A stretch of 64,000 nucleotides of DNA from positions 1-64,000 of IMG/VR virus record IMGVR_UViG_3300030329_006380. The stretch is one strand, 5' to 3'. The DNA comes from a virus. The notes beneath the pieces were generated by a model. The model was not told the origin of the DNA and searched no databases. It saw only the letters and a program-made list of their open reading frames with translations. Shown in pieces: positions 57,940 through 64,000 of this stretch. The translations under genes and the position numbers were made by a program. The first letter of the stretch is position 1. Each line of letters opens with the position of its first letter.

Positions 57940-59104
57940 TGTTCTTAATTCCTGCTAAAAGTTTCCAACGTTGATAGTTTTTTTGTTCTTCAAGGCTGAG
58001 AGGTTCAATCATGGTTTTTACTTTCGGTCGGTGTGAGGGTGTTGGTGCCTTGCCTTCGTCACCTGTGGATTTCGTTTCTCTAAAGCGTTTGTTTAACATA
58101 TTAATGAACTCTGGGGAAAGGTTCATGGTTTCAGCCGACCGTCTCTTTAACTCTTGGCGCTCGCGGTCTGCCGAAGTTTCTTCCTCCGGTGCAGGTGGAA
58201 CTTCCTGATCTGCTTGAGTCGCGATCTTCTTTTTGTCGCCTGATACGGTGGTCGCGAGTTTAGAGGTATCAATTATTTGTGTTTCAAGATCCTGTGCCGC
58301 AGTGCCCTTAAGCTTGGAGGTATCAATTATTTGTGTTTCAAGATCCTGTGGCACAGCAGGTCTTTGCGCTTGGCGCGCTTTTGCTCGGGCTGTGGCCATG
58401 GCTTTGGATCTCTCCTCCCTAGCTGACGAAAAGGCTGCGGCGCTTTTGTTACGTCGCTTCTGAAATTCTTTTTCGCGGTCGGGCAGACCCAGTGTGTCAA
58501 TTTTATTTTTCGGTACTTGATTCTTAACCAAAAACTTTTTAATTTTTGAAGCTACGCTATTGGTTAATTTATTTTTTATTTTTTCTGGTAGATCAACTGC
58601 ATGGGCTGAAAATACAGTATCGATAATCTTTGATATATCAATATTGCGTTGGGGAGTTTCTCTCTTGGATGTGGGAGCGTCAACATCAAGTTCTTCTTTG
58701 ACGTGAAACGCGTCTCCGAAAATATTTTCATCTTCCAGATAACTGGTCAACTCTTCCCCGATCTTCTCGATAACACTTCGTGATATTTTCCGCGAAGCTT
58801 TTATACCAGCTTTCTGTAAAGTGTAATCTAGATCTGTTTTCATTTTTCTTAAAGCATCGGAGAGGCGAATCTTGCGTCCGGATTTTCTAGGCTGCTCTTC
58901 TGGTGTCTCTTCTGGAGCTTGTTCTGGTGCCTGCGCTGATTGGTCTTCGACCGGAGAATGTCTCTGCTTCCAAGCATCCTTTTTTTCTCGACGGGCGGTA
59001 ACAATATCCTTTGCACGATTGGCAAGATATTCCCTATACCTAGGGGATATATCTTCTTCAAGTACATCAAACTGCTTTGTAATTTTCAACTTCAAAATCT
59101 TCAA
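57932..59104 (-). CDS. Head-internal, scaffold-like protein with an 18-residue duplication
   Basis: 390 residues from a TTG start (GGGAG upstream). Highly charged and helical, Pro/Glu linkers, and a tandem QDLETQIIDTSKL repeat at about 258-293. The C-terminus YQRWKLLAGIKNNE shares KLLAGIK with the scaffold. T4 gp67/gp68-type core proteins occupy this place; the protein is much larger. Likely a core protein cleaved by the adjacent protease, inferred. Confidence 0.65.
   Translation of the reverse strand: MKILKLKITKQFDVLEEDISPRYREYLANRAKDIVTARREKKDAWKQRHSPVEDQSAQAPEQAPEETPEEQPRKSGRKIRLSDALRKMKTDLDYTLQKAGIKASRKISRSVIEKIGEELTSYLEDENIFGDAFHVKEELDVDAPTSKRETPQRNIDISKIIDTVFSAHAVDLPEKIKNKLTNSVASKIKKFLVKNQVPKNKIDTLGLPDREKEFQKRRNKSAAAFSSAREERSKAMATARAKARQAQRPAVPQDLETQIIDTSKLKGTAAQDLETQIIDTSKLATTVSGDKKKIATQADQEVPPAPEEETSADRERQELKRRSAETMNLSPEFINMLNKRFRETKSTGDEGKAPTPSHRPKVKTMIEPLSLEEQKNYQRWKLLAGIKNNE
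58263..58350 (-). repeat. 54-bp direct repeat inside a coding region
   Basis: GAGGTATCAATTATTTGTGT and the following 14 bases occur twice, at 58263 and 58317, in frame (18 codons). The two copies are nearly identical in DNA, indicating a recent duplication. Confidence 0.85.
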
Positions 59105-59125
59105 GAAAATCTCCCGTAACCAGGC

Positions 59126-59233
59126 TCACCCTGGCATGATTATGCAGCCTGACCGGCAGCGGCGCACTCTCTGTAGCATCCATCGAGATCCCATAAGATT
59201 CTCAAGATCCCTAAGCATTAGAAAATTATCCAT
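59126..59233 (-). CDS. Possible 35-residue peptide
   Basis: ATG at 59233 lies inside the end of the 100-residue membrane gene, with GGGGGAG three bases upstream. The peptide is basic with two Cys (RRCRSGC). It fills most of the gap before the 390-residue gene. Only the start signal supports it. Confidence 0.3.
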   Translation of the reverse strand: MDNFLMLRDLENLMGSRWMLQRVRRCRSGCIIMPG

Positions 59234-59528
59234 TTTCTCCCCCTTGGATTATATTCACCTTCACGCCAAAATCATCAAAAAGCATTGTCATGATATATGA
59301 CACTCCAGATGATATCCCTCCTAATATAAGGAAGTTGGCAAAATTATATTCAAAATTAAATAGTTCTGTAAAGCCGTTAATGCCGAATAAAAAGGCTCCA
59401 ACCCAAAAGCCCATGCACATGGGGCAATGAAAGAAATGATGTTCCGGTCGAATTTTCTCAAAAATCTTTCCGTAAACTAAAATTAATGTAATTCCGTAAG
59501 AAGCAAGAGTAAAATATAATAAGTCCAC
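59226..59528 (-). CDS. Membrane protein with CPMC motif
   Basis: 100 residues from a GTG start (AGGATGTAAA upstream). Hydrophobic segments at about 4-20, 38-52 and 65-85, with FHCPMCMGFWVGAF between the first two. This Cys-x-x-Cys in front of a membrane helix resembles small DUF1360-type membrane proteins. Its presence between head genes is typical of T4-like genomes but unexplained. Confidence 0.65.
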   Translation of the reverse strand: MDLLYFTLASYGITLILVYGKIFEKIRPEHHFFHCPMCMGFWVGAFLFGINGFTELFNFEYNFANFLILGGISSGVSYIMTMLFDDFGVKVNIIQGGENG

Positions 59529-59529
59529 T

Positions 59530-60060
59530 TTACATCCTGTATAAGCTTACTGATCCAAATGATCCATACGGGTAAATATATCCGGGCCTAATTGCACCCT
59601 GTGTTTCCTCATGGGGCACTTCGCCTAGTTCCGTAGAAGCCTCTTCATCTGGGTCTAGCATTTCCTGTTCCATCTTCTCAAAGACATCATTGTAGATATA
59701 ATAAGATTTATCTTCTTGGATATATGCGTCTAATGCCAATAGCACCATGTTTAAAGAATTTACCTCTTCGCTCTTGGGATAGGTAGCCTCCAGTACACCA
59801 TACATATTACCACCTTGAATCGTCTCAACATCAACAACTCCCTTTTTCCCCAGATATTCAAAAATTCGATCCTGCACGTCGTACACATCGTCGCTCATTT
59901 TGTCTTTTGCGAAAATGACAACCTTTCTCGCTGCCGGACGAATCACAATATCAACCTCCGGATGGTCGTAGATCATAATGTCTCCATTGAGAGCCCTTCG
60001 CGCATTAATAGTTATATCTTTTTTATGTGCCTCTGGTGTTATATTAAGTGCTAAATTCAT
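59530..60060 (-). CDS. Head-cluster hypothetical protein
   Basis: 176 residues. N-terminal beta-rich part (DIMIYDHPEVDIVIRPAARKVVIFAKDK), a helical middle and an acidic linker, then a Gly/Tyr-rich end (GYIYPYGSFGSVSLY). Not recognised. Start overlaps the stop of the 272-residue gene (TAATG). Confidence 0.65.
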   Translation of the reverse strand: MNLALNITPEAHKKDITINARRALNGDIMIYDHPEVDIVIRPAARKVVIFAKDKMSDDVYDVQDRIFEYLGKKGVVDVETIQGGNMYGVLEATYPKSEEVNSLNMVLLALDAYIQEDKSYYIYNDVFEKMEQEMLDPDEEASTELGEVPHEETQGAIRPGYIYPYGSFGSVSLYRM

Positions 60061-60878
60061 TACTTTTTGATCTCTCTTATAAGATTTTGAATTTTAAGAA
60101 TTTTTTGAAATTCCTCGACAACAAGCTCTTTCTTTGCATAAGACTGCAGAATACCTAGAACTTCTTTTAATTTTTCTACAATCGTTTCTTCTTTTTTAAC
60201 CTCTTTATCGGTGAGAGAGTCCTTGACCTCTTCTTTAAGTCTACCTATCTCTTCATTTAAAAACATCTTAAGGCTTAAGCCATTATCACTAAAAGATGCT
60301 ATATATCGGCTCAACAATTCTTTTTGTTCTTCAAAAAGGATATGTCCATATTTTTCATTAAATTTACTAATAAAAGTAGAATATGTAATATTATCAATAG
60401 GCATCATCTCTTTTTCCTCTTCCCTGCGAGAAGAAATAGTATTAATCAAGTTAGTTTCCAGCAGTACGCGTGTTTTAACCGGCATCGCGGCATTAAAAAT
60501 TTGTTGAATACTGGCTAAATCTTTATAATTCCTAACAAAATTTAAATAAACACTTTTTGGAAGTTCTTTGTTGATCCTATTAATCAGATTGCTTTGCTCT
60601 AGAAATAAACTTTTTTTATCAATCTTTTCATATTCTCTCTTAGTCTCGAAAATTATTCTCTCTGCCAAATAAGGATTAATACCACTAGAATCGTACAAGG
60701 AGCGATAAAGCTCTAATTCCTTATATAAAAGCGTATCCTTGGAAAAATGTGTCTTTAATATTTCCAATATTGTGTGTTTTTTATCAGAATTCTTATTGAT
60801 TATGGACTTAGTTAATTCCTTAATCAAGGTTTCATATAAAAAAGCAGTGTTTCTTTTCTTATTGTGCTTCAGTTTCAT
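60060..60878 (-). CDS. Helical head-cluster protein
   Basis: 272 residues from ATG at 60878, which lies inside the end of the portal gene; a TTG at 60902 is a longer alternative. Begins MKLKHNKKRNTAFLYETLIKELTKSII and is helical throughout, ending in KILKIQNLIREIKK. The opening resembles a small RNA-binding helical bundle only vaguely. It follows portal directly, the place of packaging or core helpers. No function assigned. Confidence 0.65.
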   Translation of the reverse strand: MKLKHNKKRNTAFLYETLIKELTKSIINKNSDKKHTILEILKTHFSKDTLLYKELELYRSLYDSSGINPYLAERIIFETKREYEKIDKKSLFLEQSNLINRINKELPKSVYLNFVRNYKDLASIQQIFNAAMPVKTRVLLETNLINTISSRREEEKEMMPIDNITYSTFISKFNEKYGHILFEEQKELLSRYIASFSDNGLSLKMFLNEEIGRLKEEVKDSLTDKEVKKEETIVEKLKEVLGILQSYAKKELVVEEFQKILKIQNLIREIKK

Positions 60879-62832
60879 TCTTTTTGGACTCCATTTGCGC
60901 AATTAAATCAGCAATTTCTTTTTTAGACTCAAAAAGAAGATGCTCTTCTTCACTATCATAACTAGTTTCTTTTACTTCGTAAATTCCCTTTGCTAGGCTA
61001 AAGCCTTTAAAAATGTTACGATCTGTAGACTTTGCAGTCTCTGACGAATATTTTCCCCACATGCTTCTTTTGCGGGCGCCCATATCTCTTTTATCCGTGG
61101 CGACCGGTCGGTACCACTTTCCCTTCGCCCCTTTAGTTAAGTAACCCTTTCTTCTTTTTGGTATCTTATACCACTCATCATCTCTCTTTCCTGGTACGTC
61201 GCCTCCAGGCGTAGCTAAGAGGCCGCCGGCGGGTGAATCATCATCCTCAATCTCAATTTCTCCACCTTCGTCACCAGCAAGAAGGTCTTCAGCTTCCTCT
61301 TCTGCGCCCAACTCGTCCGGTTCAAACCCCTCTTCTTCTCCTCCAAGTATATCTCCCCCAACGCCTTGAGCAGCGAGGGCTGCTTCTCCAGCAGCTTCAG
61401 AAGTTGAATTAAGGATCGATTCAAACTTAGCATCGTGAAAAAGCTCACGCTGGATTCTAATAAAGACTTCCTCGGATAAATTAAAAATATGTTTTGCAAC
61501 CCATCGCTTGCTAAAATATCCTTCTGTGGCACTTGCAGCAACATCAAACTTAGTTCGCCAATGTTCTAGTTCTTGCATTTCAGAAATCTTCGAAGGATTA
61601 TTTAATGCTAATTTGAAGTCAACCAAGTCTTTCCCCTTAAACCCTAAGATATAGAGGTGAATTGTACCAACTTTTTCTAATTCAGCTACAATAGATCTCT
61701 GAAGTCTCTGAATTGTTCTAGCGAATCTAATATCTTTTTGAGCCAGTGTCTGTTTGTCTTCATCGGCCCCCTCACCCCGTGACAAATAAGATTGAGGAAC
61801 CTTGATTGCGGCGAAAAGCTTGTCTCTGAGGTATTTTACATCATCAATATCGCCAGTATACGTACCTCCAGGAACTGTTTCAATTCTCGAAGATTGTCCG
61901 CCACGGACGGGGATAAAATAATCCTCTTCTATACTCATAGGGTTATACCGAAGGTCAACACGGCCTGTATCGGGATCGACAACTTGATTCCTTTTCATCT
62001 GTGTCATAACTTTTTGCATATATTGTTCTACATCAGGTGCACTGATATTTCCAACATCAATATAAAAAACGCGGCGCTCAGGGGAGCGAACAATACGATA
62101 AGCCATCATCGCATCTTCTAAGAGATTAAGTTGGCGCCATATTCGGCGGGCCGGATCTAAAACAGAGGTGCCATATGGTGCAAATTTATCATTCCCCAGT
62201 ATGCGAAAATGCGCAACTTGCCAATTCTCAAAAGTCAACCCTCCGGAGTTCCATTGATACTGTACATAATTAGGATTGGTACTATCTTGTCCTTCCAGCC
62301 TCTCTATCTCTCCAGCGGGGAGACCAATAACGTGTTTAACACCCAGATCTTCATCAATATCCAAATATAAGAAAAAGTCCCCAAATTTACACATGGTGCG
62401 ACACCAACCAAATAAATTAAATTCTACATTTAATATATTACTATACAATGCTTCAAGAATCGACTTTATCTCTTGGTTAGGGCAATCAATCGTGAGAAGG
62501 GGCTGCAATCCGGAAGAAGTAGTCATCTCATCTGCATATATATCAAGTGCAGATGCTAGCTCCGGTGTGAACTCCATTTGCTGAAAATCGTTATACCTCA
62601 AGGTCCTTTCTTGGTTAACCATGAGGTTTGATTGTAGTTGTTCCAGAGGGTTATAGGCAGTCTTTTTGAACTGCTTTCCGGAGGCCGATTGAAATTTGTG
62701 TTTATCTAAAAACCTTCTTCTTAATTGACGCTCGGTTTGAGAGCGATAATTCACCAAAGGACCAGAAAACAAACGCGTCAGCCTCTTAAATAAGAGAGAG
62801 GATCTATTTTTGGGATTTCTAATTGTTGCCAT
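60859..62832 (-). CDS. Portal protein (gp20-like)
   Basis: 657 residues. Dodecameric channel for DNA entry. T4-type portal pattern: NPLEQLQSNLMVNQERTLRYNDFQQMEFTPELASALDIYADE near 62-105, YRIVRSPERRVFYIDVGN near 243, and VPQSYLSRGEG near 347, where the long helix begins. The C-terminal 150 residues hold a Glu/Gly-rich acidic insert (about 495-545) then a basic region, longer than in T4 (524 residues). AAGGG start, two bases after terminase. Confidence 0.95.
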   Translation of the reverse strand: MATIRNPKNRSSLLFKRLTRLFSGPLVNYRSQTERQLRRRFLDKHKFQSASGKQFKKTAYNPLEQLQSNLMVNQERTLRYNDFQQMEFTPELASALDIYADEMTTSSGLQPLLTIDCPNQEIKSILEALYSNILNVEFNLFGWCRTMCKFGDFFLYLDIDEDLGVKHVIGLPAGEIERLEGQDSTNPNYVQYQWNSGGLTFENWQVAHFRILGNDKFAPYGTSVLDPARRIWRQLNLLEDAMMAYRIVRSPERRVFYIDVGNISAPDVEQYMQKVMTQMKRNQVVDPDTGRVDLRYNPMSIEEDYFIPVRGGQSSRIETVPGGTYTGDIDDVKYLRDKLFAAIKVPQSYLSRGEGADEDKQTLAQKDIRFARTIQRLQRSIVAELEKVGTIHLYILGFKGKDLVDFKLALNNPSKISEMQELEHWRTKFDVAASATEGYFSKRWVAKHIFNLSEEVFIRIQRELFHDAKFESILNSTSEAAGEAALAAQGVGGDILGGEEEGFEPDELGAEEEAEDLLAGDEGGEIEIEDDDSPAGGLLATPGGDVPGKRDDEWYKIPKRRKGYLTKGAKGKWYRPVATDKRDMGARKRSMWGKYSSETAKSTDRNIFKGFSLAKGIYEVKETSYDSEEEHLLFESKKEIADLIAQMESKKNETEAQ

Positions 62833-62834
62833 GT

Positions 62835-64000
62835 TTAACCCTTATAGAGCCAAGCAAAATCTTTATATTGCTTAATTTGCTCTTTTTGTTGTTTATGTTT
62901 ATACTCCGGCATGCCATTAATCGATGTATTCAAAGTATTACCCACCGTCATTATCGAAGACAAGGCTGCTTTTGTGTATTCAACATCTCTTTTGTTCTCC
63001 ACCAGAGCGGTATCTCTGACCCAACAACCTATGGCACATGCCATAATTAAATCATCATTATAACTTCGTTGAGCTTGTGCCTTTCCATTGTTCCAAACAA
63101 AGGTTTTCATTTCATTAATAAGTCTGGAGGAATACATTATAAGTAGTTTATTTCGAATGAACTCCTCCATTTTCGCGATTATCAAGGGCTTTGTCTTTGA
63201 AGAGGTTGTAAACCCCGCAACAGCGCCGGTTCTATTTTCTGCTAAATATTCTTCTATGTACTCATGTGTTGATTTAATTGAGTGATAAACGTTTGGATAC
63301 TTCCTTTCCTTTAGTTTGTCTAAAACTGTATATCCCACAGTATTGTTTTCAACGACGATCATACAGTTTCCATATTCTCGGCCGGCATTTTCAAGAATCT
63401 CTGAAAAAACATCTGGGGCTATTTTCCCTTGGTATTCGGCAATTATCTCCATGGTCTCCAGCTTAAAAACATGAAAAACCGAATAGTCAGCACCGTCTCC
63501 ACGTGCAACATCTGCCGATATCATATAAGAAAAAGACGCGTCAAATTTTTCCCATATCCAATAGTTCCGATCATACCCTGTTTTATATAATGGCTCTCTT
63601 ATCCCCTTAAATATCCTAGTAATATCATCGGAATGAAAAACTGTTTCACCGGAAGCATTGAAGTTGCACTCCAATTCTTGGGCAATTTGCCGTTTGGACA
63701 TATTTCTGGTTTCATGAGCAAACCACTCTTCATCACGGTCTGGGTGTACATTCCAATGCAATTTTATTGGGTTAAAATCATTTTTACCTTGGTCTGAATC
63801 GATATATGTTCTGTGAAACCAATTCCCAACGCCATTTGGTGTCGAAAGGGCAATGCACCGGCCACCGGTTGAGAGTGTCGGGTAAAGGCCAGTCCATAGC
63901 TCTTCCAATCCATCAACATGAGCAGCCTCATCAATTATCAGTAAAGAAAGAGCCTCAGAACGGCCCGCATCTGCACTAGTTGATGATGCTTTTATTTGAG
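62835..64000 (-). CDS. Terminase large subunit (gp17-like), 5' end outside window
   Basis: The open frame continues to the window edge, so only the C-terminal 388 residues are seen. The ATPase end has Walker B LLIIDEAAH and the coupling segment STPNGVGNWFHR. The RNase H-like nuclease follows: ISADVARGDGADYSVFHVF, IVVENNTVGYTVLDKL and YNDDLIMACAIG with the three acidic metal ligands. Drives headful packaging into the portal, whose gene follows. The internal ATG at 63908 is not the true start. Confidence 0.95.
   Translation of the reverse strand, partial: QIKASSTSADAGRSEALSLLIIDEAAHVDGLEELWTGLYPTLSTGGRCIALSTPNGVGNWFHRTYIDSDQGKNDFNPIKLHWNVHPDRDEEWFAHETRNMSKRQIAQELECNFNASGETVFHSDDITRIFKGIREPLYKTGYDRNYWIWEKFDASFSYMISADVARGDGADYSVFHVFKLETMEIIAEYQGKIAPDVFSEILENAGREYGNCMIVVENNTVGYTVLDKLKERKYPNVYHSIKSTHEYIEEYLAENRTGAVAGFTTSSKTKPLIIAKMEEFIRNKLLIMYSSRLINEMKTFVWNNGKAQAQRSYNDDLIMACAIGCWVRDTALVENKRDVEYTKAALSSIMTVGNTLNTSINGMPEYKHKQQKEQIKQYKDFAWLYKG

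Noticed and set aside
1-64000. CRISPR arrays, insertion sequences, introns or inteins
   Set aside because: No regularly spaced repeats, transposase or homing nuclease patterns were seen; groEL, dnaE, nrdJ, terminase (visible part) and recA-type genes read through without inserts.

Overview
The window is a contiguous piece of a large contractile-tailed (T4-like) bacteriophage genome. Every gene I can support lies on the minus strand, so transcription runs from high to low coordinates. Evidence for a T4-superfamily myovirus: a complete morphogenesis series in order (large terminase, portal, gp21-type prohead protease, scaffold, gp23-type capsid, gp13/gp14/gp15-type neck and completion proteins, sheath, tube, gp26-type baseplate protein, tape measure, tube-cap-like protein, LysM/gp53-type wedge), followed by a gp41-type helicase, UvsX/RecA and gp32-type SSB. 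The sequence is AT-rich and genes are tightly packed with frequent ATGA-type overlaps. The host is not stated by the sequence. A lipoprotein with eight MopE-type metal-binding repeats plus a VWA domain resembles surface proteins best known from Myxococcota and other former Deltaproteobacteria, and a B12-dependent ribonucleotide reductase implies a cobalamin-containing cell. These make a Gram-negative, probably aquatic, delta-proteobacterium-like host a reasonable guess only.

Layout, in the direction of transcription. 64.0-42.5 kb: terminase (cut by the window end), portal, head genes, an embedded ribosomal protein bS21, four surface-type virion proteins, scaffold, capsid, neck, sheath, tube. 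42.9-32.4 kb: tape measure, baseplate genes and a virion protein of unknown role. 32.5-22.2 kb: replication and nucleotide genes (family A polymerase without exonuclease, tubulin/FtsZ-like protein, SSB, RecA, 5'-3' exonuclease, tRNA-Arg, DnaB-type helicase, class II ribonucleotide reductase, GroES-like protein, ThyX). 22.3-13.1 kb: lytic transglycosylase, nucleotidyltransferase-like protein, a full DnaE-type DNA polymerase, dUTPase, thioredoxin, acidic structural-type protein, ClpP. 13.1-8.5 kb: GroEL and small conserved proteins. 8.5-3.0 kb: an accessory block with Nudix hydrolase, amidase endolysin, membrane-anchored transglutaminase-like protein, MopE/VWA lipoprotein, Hsp20, and small membrane proteins. 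3.0-0 kb: DNA methyltransferase and small proteins separated by a family of related hairpins, ending with a double CCHC zinc-knuckle protein.

How it works together: the phage carries its own replisome (SSB, helicase, RecA, two DNA polymerases of different families, flap nuclease), its own dNTP supply (NrdJ, ThyX, dUTPase, thioredoxin), a proteostasis set (GroEL, a separate GroES-like protein, Hsp20, ClpP), a translation factor (bS21) plus one tRNA, and a lysis set (amidase, transglycosylase). Two perfect sigma70 promoters (before ssb and before groEL) and a recurrent TAAACTAYTTA-like motif before virion genes suggest an early host-type class and a late phage-specific class of promoters. The least expected items are the MopE/VWA lipoprotein, the tubulin-like protein in the replication operon, bS21 inside the head cluster, the DnaE polymerase with an apparently intact PHP site beside a PolA-type enzyme, and a possible RNA thermometer in front of hsp20.
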